From Guillardia theta CCMP2712 (taxonomy: Eukaryota; Cryptophyceae; Pyrenomonadales; Geminigeraceae): a stretch of DNA of 64,000 nucleotides. The translations under genes were made by a program, and so were the position numbers. The stretch covers positions 757,400-821,399 of the forward strand of contig NW_005434658.1 of NCBI RefSeq assembly GCF_000315625.1. Direction: 5' to 3'. This document shows positions 22,790 to 33,330 of this stretch, one piece after another. How positions within the stretch are numbered: position 1 is the first letter of the stretch; every line of letters starts with the position of its first letter. Below the pieces are notes generated by a model. It was not told where the DNA came from. It saw only the letters and a program-made list of their open reading frames with translations, and did not search any database.

Positions 22790-23730
22790 TGTAACGGGTC
22801 CTTTTTTGAGGATGAAGATAAGATAGGGGTAAAATACCTAGTGGAAGGGGGTGTCTGACGATGGGGTGGGGTCATGGACAGCAATGGGGTGCGACCACGG
22901 AAGGGTGGGGCAGGATCAGGGAAAGGGGGGTTACTAATTAGTACTGGGGTGGATTAAGTTAAGTCATGAGGGTGGGTGGTTGGGTTCTAGTTCAAGTGGA
23001 TGCAAGGCAGTGTGCAGATTGCTACGGGTAGGGTGCATGAAGTTCCAAAACAAAGGGGTCCTTTCAGCTTCATGCAAAGGAAAATCCCGGGTAGGGGTTC
23101 CTTCTGGCAAGATCAAGGGTCCTAAAAGAAAGAAAGAAAGCACCGGCGTGAATTGTAACTGTCGTTTTGTCAGAGAGATGTTGCGGGTAGTCTTGGTAAG
23201 TGACAGGGGTTTGTAAGGGGTGGGTATGCCACCGGAATTGGAGAACAGTGTAGAAATACAGGGGTGGGTAGGTGAGAGACAGGGGTGTAATCAGGTCTAT
23301 TATAGGAGAGATTCCGACAAGATAACATCTGAGCTTTATCAAATGCGTTCGTACCGTTTTGAGGCGATCAGGGGTGGGTGGCCAGCTGGTCCCTTTTTCG
23401 AGGGACGAGAACAATCCTATGCAGGGGCTCACACCACCCCCACCGCAGTGCCGCCACCGTTCAAGTTGGCTAGCTAGTAGCATTGACGGGAGCTTTTAAC
23501 AGGATTGGCATGGGGTTTGGGGTTCAAGGGCCTGACCCCTCCTCTTCAAGCACTCGTGTCCTCCCCCTATCCGTGGCTCTGCCCGGGGGGGGCTGCCACT
23601 CTCTCAGGGAGTTGACACTGATGCCTGACCCCTCCTCTTCGGGTACTCGTATCCTCCCCAGGCCGCCGCTGTGCTTGGCCACCGTGGCACCGTGAAGCCA
23701 ACACTAGGGGTATCATGGGCAGACTCGAAT
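22790..23730 (+). repeat. G-strand-biased GGGGT-rich tract
   Basis: The plus strand carries many GGGGT, GGGTGG and AGGGGT words, the opposite orientation to the tract at 11760-13110. No coding exon is supported. It lies directly upstream of the phosphate transporter and may overlap its promoter. Confidence 0.55.
23530..23656 (+). repeat. Imperfect direct repeat, unit about 34 bp
   Basis: The segment CCTGACCCCTCCTCTTC plus a following ACTCGT(G/A)TCCTCCCC occurs at about 23530-23563 and again at 23622-23656, with a spacing of about 93 bp. The spacer contains a CCCGGGGGGG run. Confidence 0.6.
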
Positions 23731-24162
23731 GACAGCCGCCCGAGACCTAACGGTCGCATACTGGACTCTGCCCGGATGCCGGGTCACGGTGGGTAGGGGG
23801 GTGGGTACTACGTGACGGCCGGTCGAGCCTGCGCGTCCCCTTCAAAAACTGAGTACCCACCTGCCGCAGTGGGCTCACCACGGTCCGAGGGCCGCTGGTC
23901 ATGTCCCCTTCAAATGACACCATTACTACCCCCCTTGTCATTGCGGTAGTACTACCCATATGCCAGGGGGGACTCCGGGCACCCGGCGCCGCCGCTAAGT
24001 AAAGTAGCCTCTGAGGAGCCGGTCGGTAGTGATCGGACTGCCGGGGCGGCCGGGTGGGGTTGGCACACAAGGGGTCGGAGAAGTCCGGGGGCGGGGATTG
24101 AGGCCAGAGCAACAAGATAACCCTCAGGGACTCTTGCTACTCTGAAATGATGATTGTACCGG

Positions 24163-24288
24163 CCTTATCTCGGGGACTTGACCTTATCTTGGATGTCTGT
24201 AGCCTAGTAGGCTTGTACTGCTCGACTCCTAAAATGATCCTGAGCCCCTTGCTCTTAGGCCCTTATCTTCAGCCGAAGTGCCTTATCT
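24163..24288 (-). promoter_or_regulatory. Cluster of four AGATAAGG octamers (I-box/GATA-like)
   Basis: CCTTATCT occurs at 24163-24170, 24182-24189, 24261-24268 and 24281-24288; on the minus strand each reads AGATAAGG. GATAAG is the core of plant I-box and GATA-factor sites. No gene starts immediately next to the cluster; EMG1 starts about 790 bp downstream on the plus strand. Function is inference. Confidence 0.4.
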
Positions 24289-24417
24289 TTTCCGATCTTT
24301 GCCCCTGAGGGCCTGGCTCGGATACCGTGACCGTTGAACCGGAGTCCAAAATCGGAAAGGTATAAAAGCGCTTCAAGCCCATTTATTTTTAGTTACTATC
24401 ATGACCGTAGTACGCAC

Positions 24418-24725
24418 CGGGCCCGGGCCTCCGAGGGCCGCCGGGGCCGCCTCTGCGGCTCGCCGGCCCCGGCCCCGCCGCTCCCCGGAGTCCGGGCGAG
24501 CCCGGCGCCGCGGCGGCGGCCGCCTGCCTGGCTGAGAGCCGCGGCCGGCCGCGCCGCGGGGGGGGGTCACTGTCGGAGCGGGCCGGCCGCGGCGGCCGAG
24601 CGCTGCCTCACTCACGGCCGGCGGGGGTCGGTCCGTGACACTGTCCGATCACTCGGACCGGGGGGACCGTTACGGTGGCCCCGGGCGCCGCCGGGCTGCG
24701 CCGCCGGGCCCTGGCCCGGGGACCA
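24418..24725. repeat. GC-rich intergenic element 2
   Basis: About 300 bp almost entirely of G and C, with CCGCCGGGGCCG, GGCGCCGCGGCGGCGG and CTCGGACCGGGG motifs. No coding reading is credible although all frames are open. A partial match to the dispersed 38-bp repeat (CTTTACTCAAA) lies downstream at about 24955. Confidence 0.55.
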
Positions 24726-25076
24726 AGAAGAGTGCACGTGCTGTAAGCGAAAACCAGTTCAGCGAAAACATGTCGGTGGAGATGAGAATAGGCGAGTGAG
24801 AAACATTGAGAGCAAGGATGAGACAAGCAGCAAGATACTGATACTCATTGATTCCAAAACAGACAATGCAGTTGTCGTCACGAGACACTGTGTGTATGGC
24901 GCATGGGGAGCTAGATGGGGGGAGTCGTGGGAAACGAAGTTGTCAATAGATCTCTTTACTCAAATTTAATAGATCAGTGGAAGGTAGAGGAGCGAGGAGA
25001 AATTAATGCAGGGAGCCATGTTCGCCTGATTGTCTTTTGATGGTTGAAACTAAAAACAGGCATACAGACAACTTGG

Positions 25077-25916
25077 ATGGCGACCGAGGCCCCGAAGCTC
25101 CCCAAGACGCCAAAGGAGAAGGACACAGCGCAGAGGCTGATAGTCGTGCTAGAGAAAGCATGTCTTGAAGCTGTCAAGTCAGGAAACTCCTACGAACTGC
25201 TCAATTGTGATGATCACGTGCACCTTCTTAAAAAGTTCAAGCGAGATCCTGCAGATTGCAGACCTGACATCACCCACCAGGTGCCATGACGAGCAGATGC
25301 GTGTGAAACCGCGATTGACTCTCTGAGTTTCAGATGCTCTTGACACTCTTAGATTCTCCTCTGAACAAATCAGGAAAGATGCAAGTATACATTCATACCG
25401 AGAAGAATGTTCTCATTGAAGTCAGCCCACACATTCGCATACCTCGCACCTACAAGAGATTTGCTGGGCTTATGGTGCAACTTCTTCACAAGCTTAAGAT
25501 CAGAGCTGTCAATGGACCAGAGACTTTACTCAAAGTTGTGAAGAACCCCGTGGAGGCTCACCTGCCGACAGGAGCAAGAAGGTTCTGCTTCATCAACTTG
25601 TTCTCTTCCTCCTTGTGCTGTTGTTTCCCCTGTCTAATCACTTTGCCAATGATTGACTGACAACATCCTTGACGATTCACTTGGGGTTTGCAGGATCGGA
25701 ACGTCCAAGACCGGAAAGCTTGTCAATGTCAATGAGTGGGTGAACACTTTGCCCAAGGAAGGGCCCATCGTTTTTGTGCTGGGTGCGATGGCGCATGGCA
25801 AAGCTGAGGTTTCATACGTGGAGGAGTACATCTCCGTGAGCTCATATCCCCTTAGCGGCTCTGTTGCTGCGGGCAAGCTGTGCAATGCCTTCGAGAACAT
25901 GTGGGGGGTTGTGTGA
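25077..25916 (+). CDS. EMG1: EMG1/NEP1: 18S rRNA pseudouridine-N1 methyltransferase
   Basis: Three exons, 25077-25280, 25334-25581 and 25694-25916, encode 224 residues. EMG1 is a SPOUT-class methyltransferase that methylates N1 of the hypermodified pseudouridine in helix 35 of 18S rRNA and is needed for 40S assembly in the nucleolus. Conserved segments are [87 protein letters not shown] and the C-terminal cofactor region [26 protein letters not shown] and [11 protein letters not shown]. Introns are 53 and 112 nt. The frame is open upstream of 25077, but the ATG there gives the expected N-terminus. Confidence 0.95.
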
Positions 25917-26242
25917 GAGAGAACGATGGGAGAAGAAGGGAGGGAGCAAGCACGAGTTGTGGTTGTTGTTGTTGTGGTCGTTGTTTGAAATGTACAATAT
26001 TTTTTTCCTGTATGTCAACTTGCTCCTCCGCGTGCTTCATGACGAAGTGGTCACCATCCTCGGAACTTGAGCAAGCTTTGAAAGAACATGGGCGGTTCAC
26101 CATTGTTCAGTCGCACATTCTGGTGGAACGAAAGGCTTCAGTGCTGGGTTTCCTGTGCATGTGTATTCTCACCCTGTTGATGACAAAGAATCTGGCGTAG
26201 CACCAGAAAATCAAGGTGAACAAGGAGACTGCAGCGAGGCAG

Positions 26243-28240
26243 TCACTTCCGATAGAAACAGATGTCAAGAAACAGACCGAGCAGAAACGCAATGCCAACG
26301 AAGAAGATTGTGAACTCTCCGAACGGAGGGCTGTAGGGTCTCGGCTGTTAAGCGATGTCACGTTGTGGATCAATCATGCAAGGATCATGACCTGCTGTAA
26401 ATCTCGGACCTCAACGGAGATCGAGACGCCCGACTGCAGAGGAACGAGGTGAGGGAGCAGGAACAACAGCAAGATTGACGACAGTCGGGGCGACGTAATC
26501 CGACGAGTTGCCGACGTATACGACCTCAAACCTCTTTGCTGCAGTGCAAAAGTGATTCAGAATGGCGAATCAACACCAAGATCGAGACCTCTGACTCGAT
26601 GAATCACTGGGACAGCGACAGTCTGACGACAGTCACTCCTTACATCGAAGAGTTTGAGACCTTGCAAGTGTCAGGGCGATTCGTCTCTACATCGCTATCG
26701 CTCAGACAGCTCTCACATGAAACAGAGTTGCCAGAAGAATCCTTGACGGTCTTGATTGTCACCTTACCACCGTTGTAGAGGGTCGAAGACACGTCTGAGA
26801 CTGATCAACAGACATTGATCCTCCAATCAATCAACCTTGCTCTATGTAGGTAGCGGGGACGTCCATCGTTCTTGGCCGCACGTGTCATTCTCTCGCAAGC
26901 ACAAGTTGCAAGCTCGTTGAGTCTTACTCGAATCTCGTCTCAACAAGAATCTCCTTTAGGATCCCAACCTTGACACCCAGTTTGTGAATGATAGTTTGTA
27001 ATCCATCCTCATCATACCTCAATTTGACCTTGGATAGCAGTTCTGCTAATGTTGAATGCCCTGCTCTCTCCCTCATCTTCTGTTCATTTTTTCGTCCTTG
27101 CTAACCTGACACTTGTCGAGAATTTGGCGTCAACTATCCAACTTTCGATCAACCCTGATTCCAATGTCTGTTGAGCACGGGGGTGACGAGAGCCGAGCAT
27201 CTATCAATATCTGCAAGACCTGATACTTGTAGGAGAACCTCGGCCGAGCTTTCAGCGGCAAAGTATTGTAAATCTGCAGCTCCTTCAGAACCGAATAAGC
27301 TTCTGGGAGTTTTGCTTTCCTGAGCAGCTTGAGGAAAGAAGAAGGATGGAATCTACAGAAATTCAACTGATTGCAGGTCACGATCACACAACAGACTGAC
27401 TTGAAAGGTGATGTTCAGAAGCATCTGAGCATTCCAAGCCAACGGAGGAGGCTGCACGTTTGGCAAGAGAGCCTGGGGAGGGTGAGGAGGCGATGGAGCT
27501 GAGAAACACTGACCGTGTAGTACTGCCACATCCGAGGGGTGACGCTCATCATGTTGATGGTCTGCGGGTTAGGTCATGCCGCATGTGTCGCCGGCAACCG
27601 CACCTGCAGGAAGCCGTCGTAGCCGAGAAATCGAGGATCCGGCAGCCTCCCCCTGGACTTCTGCACTGTTGCCAGCGACACAGGATTGGATAGTGCTCCT
27701 ATGCTCAAACTGTTCTGCGGTCATACAACATGAGAGGTGAGGTAAATAAGCATAGACAAGCTTGACACCGGAACACAAGTTTGCATGGAGATGTTGTGAG
27801 CTTTCTGTCGAGCTGGAATCAAGATCCGCATGTTCGTTACCTGTGATGCTTCAGATTAAAAGTATAGGCTTACAGTGGGTCACCATATCCCGTTGATCCG
27901 ATTCGATCTTGTTGTAATTCAAGACAGGCCCGATCGTCAGATACAGGCCCAACAACAACGACAGAACAACAGAATCTGTGAGTGGCTGCTATTAGCAACA
28001 TCAGACATCGCCGTCCTCTGGTACATAGAACTGTCGCGAGTCGTAGAGCTCCTTGCTTGATGGTGGCCACATTCAAGAACTGAGCTGTAGAGCCTTCCTC
28101 TGGTTTCACCGACATACCTCCTGCTCTTTCACTCAGCCCTGAGGCTCCGGCACTGCTTCAAGCTTGTCGATGTTCCAAGGTATCACGAGAGCAGGAGAGC
28201 AATCACATGGACGGACGTCTGCTACCAGCGCTTAGGTCAA
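26243..28240 (-). CDS. Probable membrane protein, multi-exon, family not recognised
   Basis: Many minus-strand pieces with good splice borders and protein-like sequence lie in one direction: IPWNIDKLEAVPEPQ near 28160, LYLTIGPVLNYNKIESDQRDM near 27890-27950 with a possible membrane segment, NMRILIPARQKAHNISMQT near 27800, NSLSIGALSNPVSLATVQK and RFLGYDGFLQ near 27610-27720, NMMSVTPRMWQYYT near 27540, LPNVQPPPLAWNAQMLLNITF near 27440, LQIYNTLPLKARPRFSYK near 27250, LYNGGKVTIKTVKDSSGN near 26740 and VVYVGNSSDYVAPTVVN near 26490. The last exon gives a hydrophobic stretch (FGEFTIFFVGIAFLLGLFLD) and CFYRK with TGA at 26243. A membrane protein with a large folded domain and a C-terminal anchor is inferred. 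The start and several joins are not fixed, and more than one gene may be present. Confidence 0.45.
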
Positions 28241-28551
28241 AGCCTTGTAGATCCCATCTTTGCGTCTTCCTACCATTTTCCTCTGCCTCCTATCTCGCTC
28301 TCTTCCCTCCTAAGCGGCCACACACGCTTGCCTGCTCTCAACCCCGTCTCTACGTCTTGTGCCTCCTCCCCCCTTACGCCCCTACTTCCCGCCCTCCCTC
28401 GGCATTCCCTATCGCTACGCTTTTGCCGCCATTTCCTGTCCTCAATTTCGTTCCTTTGGGGCCCCCCGGACCTCCTCCGCCCGTCACCCCTTGAGCGAAA
28501 GGCTGACGCTCAGCGGGCAGGGGGGTGCGAGAGCAGCAAGGGCGAGAGAGA

Positions 28552-28580
28552 GGGAGAGAGAGAGAGAGAGAGAGAGAGGA
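28552..28580 (+). repeat. (AG)n dinucleotide tract
   Basis: A short GAGAGAGA run; non-coding context. Confidence 0.8.
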
Positions 28581-28659
28581 AGGGGAGCGGGGGGTCCATT
28601 GCCCGAGAGAAGTCGGAGCTCTCAGCAGGCAGTAGGAAGGGAACGAGTGAAATCACCGG

Positions 28660-29293
28660 GGGTACGCTTGTTCTGCAAGATAGCGAATCGTCGTCAACCT
28701 CTTCTTCTCCACCGAGCAGAGCAGTGGAGTGAGCATGAGCTTTGTCTTGGTCTGGAGACTCGCGCCCCCCAGCTCCACGAGGAGGCGGACGAGAGTCGTG
28801 TGCCCGTTCGACGCTGCGATGTGGAGAGGAGTGTATCCTCGAAGGTCTGTCTCGTCCACAGAACATCCCGCAAGCATCAGCCTTGCCGCTACCTGCACCC
28901 NNNNNNNNNNNNNNNNNNNNNNNNNNNNNNNNNNNNNNNNNNNNNNNNNNNNNNNNNNNNNNNNNNNNNNNNNNNNNNNNNNNNNNNNNNNNNNNNNNNN
29001 TGGGATTGTTCTCAAACCAGTGGAGAGGGAGAGGGAGAGGGAGAGGGAGAGGGAGAGGGAGAGGGAGAGGGAGAGGGAGAGGGAGAGGGAGAGGGAGAGG
29101 GAGAGGGAGAGGGATGGAGGGAGGGAGGGAGGGAGGGAGGGAGGGAGGAGACAGAGAGACTGTTGAGCAAGACCAGGAGGCTCAGCAAGGTGGTCAAGCA
29201 ACGCTTGTCTATCCCCATGCGACGCTCATGGCTGCGGCATGCTGACTCTGCGTGGGCCAACTTGAAGTTGTCGAAGCGCTTCCACACCCTCAC
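28660..29293 (-). CDS. Ankyrin-repeat protein, partial, interrupted by gap
   Basis: A minus-strand exon from about 28892 to 28664 encodes ankyrin repeats: [40 protein letters not shown] and a degenerate next unit with TPLL. Its acceptor TGCAG lies directly at the edge of the 100-N gap. A second likely exon of the same gene, 29293 to about 29165 ([20 protein letters not shown]), lies on the other side. I could not find the start or the 3' end; the gap may hide an exon. Ankyrin repeats mediate protein binding; the partner is unknown. (No motif here exceeds the first repeat in certainty.). Confidence 0.6.
28901..29000. other. Assembly gap, 100 N
   Basis: A run of exactly 100 N beside a GGGAGA repeat array, which probably caused the assembly break. 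Confidence 0.99.
29021..29151 (+). repeat. (GGGAGA)n then (GGGA)n array
   Basis: About 15 GGGAGA units followed by GGAG/GGGA units. Open frames through it (Arg-Glu, Gly-Glu) are artefacts. Confidence 0.9.
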
Positions 29294-29299
29294 CTAGTG

Positions 29300-30636
29300 A
29301 GCTGCAACCATGTTGAGCTCGATGACAGCTGAGAACTCATGCAGCTGTCAGACGTTTGCCAGCTACGCCCCGTCTGCCGCATCCGAGTCAAGCTCGAAGA
29401 TGGTTCATGGCCGAGAGCAACTGGTCAAGTCTTGATGACCCCGTCGACACAAGCTGCTGTCTGCTATGGATGAACTTGATTGTCATTGAAACAAGAGTTG
29501 ACCTGCGCTGTATCACCAGATTTATCTCCAAAAGCGATGAGTTAATTCAAATCCGAAGCTGCATCTTGACAGTCTCGACAGCGTATAATATCATTGCAGC
29601 AAGGTACAGGAATGTCCCCCAATCATCAGCACACAGCGAATTACGTGCCCGCCCAAGAAACATTTATACTCAAGTATGAGACATGGAAAGAGGAACAAAC
29701 TTATTTACGTTCTTTTTTGAATGTTGTTCAGCTTCACTGTCTTCCTTGAACTTGATGGTTGTTACATTCATCACTCGCTACCATGACGGTCTCCTGAATC
29801 TCATGACTGACGTGCAGGCTAGCTCGATGCTGCCCAACTTATAAGAGATCGACCACTTACACTGCATGCTGCTGACTCAAGACTAAGACTGTTACCCTCT
29901 CACTAGTTGAGACCCACAAGAGCCCGTAGCTCGCACAACTGCAGGAAACGCGAAACTCACTTCCAACCAGGTCCGTCAGACCCGGCTGTACTGAGTTGCT
30001 CCTCGGGTGGGGTTGAACTATCTCCAAGGACACTACTTCTTTCGGAGATGACGTCAGCAGAACAGATGTCGACTGATCTCACCGCATCGCAAAGTCATCC
30101 AACGACCAGCAATGCCTTACCTGTTCAACTCAAATCTCCAAATCTCCTTCGGATGTAGTTTCATCAATACTGGGTAGCTGCTTCGGATGCGAGGAAAGGA
30201 GGATCGCCAGATGTCACAAAGACTCTTCAAGCAGAGGTTGTCGCGTCTGAGAATGACATGTGGAAATCTGAATAGCTCGTATAGAGTGGTCGTAGAGTGA
30301 ACGAGAAGTAGGCTGAGGGAAGCATCAAGCGAGGTGGCTGAGGACTAGGTTTCTGGAGATGCGATAGTGGGTCAAATCACACAAACTGAGCATGAAGGTG
30401 CTTTATTCGCACAATATCGTAGGATGTTGAAAGATAAGATTTCGATACTTATTTAGACCATCCAAGGGCTGTCGCGCTGTTGCTCGTGAAGTAGTCTCCA
30501 AACTTTCAAATGTTGACTATTCACGTCTATATCCTCAAGGATGCAATATGCATTCATCCTCGCGGACGCTTTAGCAAGCGCTTGACATATCGTTCAACAT
30601 ATACAGTACATCTGGATCATCGGATATGCCATCATA
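29300..30636. other. No gene recognised
   Basis: Moderately AT-rich DNA with only short open frames. A 42-codon frame beginning at ATG 29310 on the plus strand is the only ATG-started one near the ankyrin gene; I see no support for it. Confidence 0.45.
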
Positions 30637-30785
30637 ATGGGGCGCGGCCCGCCCCCCGGGCCCCGGCCGCTGGCGGCCATGTCCGATCGCCGGGATGTGA
30701 CCCCGGCGGCACACTGTGTCGTGGCCCAGAGACTGCCAGGCACAGCCGGCGGTTCCGGCCGCGTCACGCCGGCCCTCATTCTGGC
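30637..30785. repeat. GC-rich intergenic element 3
   Basis: GC block with GGCCCGCCCCCCGGGCCCC and GGCCGCTGGCGGCC motifs, immediately followed by copy 2 of the dispersed 38-bp repeat. Confidence 0.55.
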
Positions 30786-30823
30786 CTTTACTCAAAGTTA
30801 AGTTAAAAATCAGTACGAGGACA
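30786..30823 (+). repeat. Dispersed 38-bp repeat, copy 2
   Basis: Identical over 38 bp to 11703-11740. It is sandwiched between two GC-rich blocks. Confidence 0.8.
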
Positions 30824-30904
30824 ATCAGGAGAGTCGAGGAGGCTTGACCCTGACACTGTCGCACAGGCCACTGGCCAATCATGGCATCATGATGGCAGCT
30901 ATGG

Positions 30905-31000
30905 GACGCCGCCGCCACCCGACTGAGTCCGGGGGCCCGGGGCCCGCCGGGCCCGTCAGAGAGTCCGGCGGTCCGGTCCGTCCGGCGTTACAGTCATAGA
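30905..31000. repeat. GC-rich intergenic element 4
   Basis: Second GC block of this pair, with GAGTCCGGGGGCCCGGGGCCC and GTCCGGCGGTCCGGTCCGTCC. It ends just before the start codon of the ankyrin gene at 31016, so it may be part of its promoter. Confidence 0.5.
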
Positions 31001-31015
31001 ATTGAGGTAACGGTC

Positions 31016-32537
31016 ATGGCGGCCGCAAGGATGCCGGGAGCGGCTGTGCTGCTGGCTGTCTTGATGGGGGTGCTGGTGTGGGAGGGTGGGGCGCTGCATG
31101 CTGGGCGGCTATCAGAGCCTGCAGGTAGGGGGCAGCTGCGTCTTCTCCATGGTGGATATCTGAGAGAAGCGATGCCACATCGAGCTTGTTCGAGCAGACT
31201 GAGTGCGGAGGTCGCTTCGGCTTCGAGGTTGAGGCTCAAGGGAGGGGAAGACAACGAAGAAAACACTGGCAAAACAGGTTCATAGTCTCACTTACCTACC
31301 ATCTTCCGCTGCCAACATCTTTTTCTTTGTCTCTGAATCTGCTTGCCCTCCAAAACTTTTCTTATTTGATGATGTTCCACACGCTATTGACATTTAGAGT
31401 TCTTCACAGGAAACACAACAGAAACCACGGAAAGCATGGAGACAGAGGAGACAGAGAGGAACGAAACAGTGGCGAGGGCTCCAAAGGTTATTCCACCGGA
31501 AGTTGTTCAGCAGATGAACTACAAGATGTGGGAAGCCGCTATAGAGGGGAACGAGCCCTTGTTTGTCAAGGCTGTGGAGTCAGGGGCGAACGTGAATGCT
31601 TTCTGCAGACTGAAGGATAAGTGGAAGAATATCACAGTTGGTACGTGCTTCCTCCTCTCTCCCCTATATTCATCGTGTTGTTCCCTAATCCTTAAACTTT
31701 CAGGCGAGATCGCGGGGTTCGATGAGTCGCAGACAGGCTTGAATGTGCACTGGATGGAGTTGAACAACTACACAGCCTTGCATCTTGCGGCAGCTTGTGG
31801 TGAGAGCCGCTCCGATCTCATCAGGGTGCGTCTGACGTGTTGCCGTAGGAAATGCTGCCATCATCGACAAGCTCATAGAATACGGCGCGGACATCAATGT
31901 GGAGTGTTTACAACGGATCAATCCCTTCCCCACTGCCTTCGGATTCAAGATTCCACTTCTGTGATACTTTGACTGCTCAGTCTCTGCACACATGATCCTG
32001 TTCATCGCTTGCAGGAGTGTGAACAAACCTCTCATCTACAAGTGCACTCCGTTGCGCATCGCTCGCGCGGCCAACTGTGGGAGATGCTTCTACACTTCGT
32101 GAGTGCAGTTGTATCCTTGGCGATCATGACAGGAGCTGCTGATGCTGACGACCCTCTCCAGGTATCAGAAGTGTGTCGACAAACTGGAAGCTGCGAAGGC
32201 CGTCGACAACGATTTCCACTATCCTGCAGTAACGGCGAGTTCTCCTCCTCCTTCTCAATCCTCTTTGCCTCCTCCTATCCCATCCGATCTCATCCCTCCT
32301 CCGTTCCGCTCTCCTCTTTCCCTCTACTTGCTCCACCCGTCCCCATGGTCGCTCTTACCGCAACTACAGGTGATCATGGGCTCGGCCTTCTTGCTTGCGT
32401 ACTTGGGGCTCAAGGGCTGGCCCTTCGAGGTTCTCTTGTGAGGAGATGGCAGCTGCTGACGTTCAGTCCAGTGGTTCGAGGAATGGCCGTACAACTGGGC
32501 TGACTACCCGGACCTTGCCAAGTACCTCCCAAGGTAG
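31016..32537 (+). CDS. Secreted or organelle-targeted ankyrin-repeat protein
   Basis: Eight exons join in frame: 31016-31277, 31410-31640, 31704-31799, 31849-31960, 32015-32098, 32162-32228, 32370-32429 and 32472-32537, giving 325 residues. The N-terminus (AAVLLAVLMGVLVWEGGALHA, about residues 8-28) is a signal peptide, so the product enters the secretory pathway or, in an alga with a complex plastid, could be plastid-targeted. After an acidic Thr/Glu linker come ankyrin-type repeats: MWEAAIEGNEPLFVKAVESG, YTALHLAAACG, IDKLIEYGADINVECL and CTPLRIARAANCG. A late hydrophobic segment (GSAFLLAYLGLKGWPF) and an aromatic, Trp-rich end (WFEEWPYNWADYPDL) follow. The stop TAG is at 32535. Ankyrin repeats in a secreted protein are uncommon. 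Start and early exons are well supported; the last junction (42-nt intron) is chosen for frame. Confidence 0.75.
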
Positions 32538-32582
32538 AGGAGGGAGGGAGACACAGCCGCCAAGCTGCTCACTGCTTTTGAC

Positions 32583-33330
32583 AGATGATCAGAAGGCTGA
32601 AGTGCTGACATTGAGCATTCGCGAGCTTGTGTTACGAGTGAGTTCGAGGTTGAGGTTGAGTTTGCTCTGCAGTCCGGACGATTCTGCTAGTCTTTACACC
32701 ATTTACATGAAAATTACAGCATGTCGAAGTTTCTCTTGTTCACCACTGGAATGACCTCACGGCTGCACTCCTGTCAGTCGCCACATACCCCATGAGTGAG
32801 GGTACCTGGAGAGGTTTCGGTTGCCTCCCTCTCAGGTTGAGAGCTGCCGGCGAGTCAGGTCGAGTCAGTCATCACAAGGGAAAGTCACCCTGGGAGGAGG
32901 GGAGGAACAGGATACACACAAGTCGTCTGCAAGACCAGGTAGTCAGCAGGATCAAGGAGAGGAGGAGGAGGAACACCGATTCAGGTTCAATCGTCGCCTC
33001 CCTCTCGACTTCGTCGCTCTGCCAGCTGTATCAGTGCGCAAGAGCAAGACAGCAGGTGCACCTGTAACGAAGTCTGTAACAGGCCCGGCTGCATCCAAGC
33101 AGAGAGCGACGTTTCCATCCTACACCATCAGATCACTTGAGAGAGAGCGATGCTTCCTCTGCTTCAACCCGATGGTAGGATCCATCCAAGCCATCATCGA
33201 TGGCGACGTCCTGCCAGACGGCGACTGCTTCATCGTCATGGCTAAGCCATCCCCACGGGTTCAACATCACCCGCCCATGGATCGGCGAGGGGTCCCTGCT
33301 CGTGGGTACTCTGGTTGCTGCGAGCTCTAG
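32583..33330 (+). CDS. Possible exons of an unrecognised gene
   Basis: Plus-strand pieces with coding character: DDQKAEVLTLSIRELVLR near 32583, VEVSLVHHWNDLTAALLSVATYPM near 32730, and a long open stretch 32829-33330 including CFLCFNPMVGSIQAIIDGDV. They could be a separate gene or an alternative 3' continuation of the ankyrin gene. The last part overlaps the 3' end of the minus-strand gene at 33242. No family recognised. Confidence 0.3.

Noticed and set aside
22615-22884. 90-residue N-terminal extension of the phosphate transporter
   Set aside because: Open in frame but low-complexity and outside the family; ATG 22614 gives the usual N-terminal distance to the first membrane span.
24334-24969. 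211-codon plus-strand frame through the GC-rich block
   Set aside because: Open only because stop codons are rare in GC-rich DNA; composition Ala/Gly/Arg/Pro without domain or splice support, and the initiator is not a convincing start.
29012-29297. Arg-Glu and Gly-Glu repeat proteins across the GGGAGA array
   Set aside because: Simple-repeat artefact beside an assembly gap.
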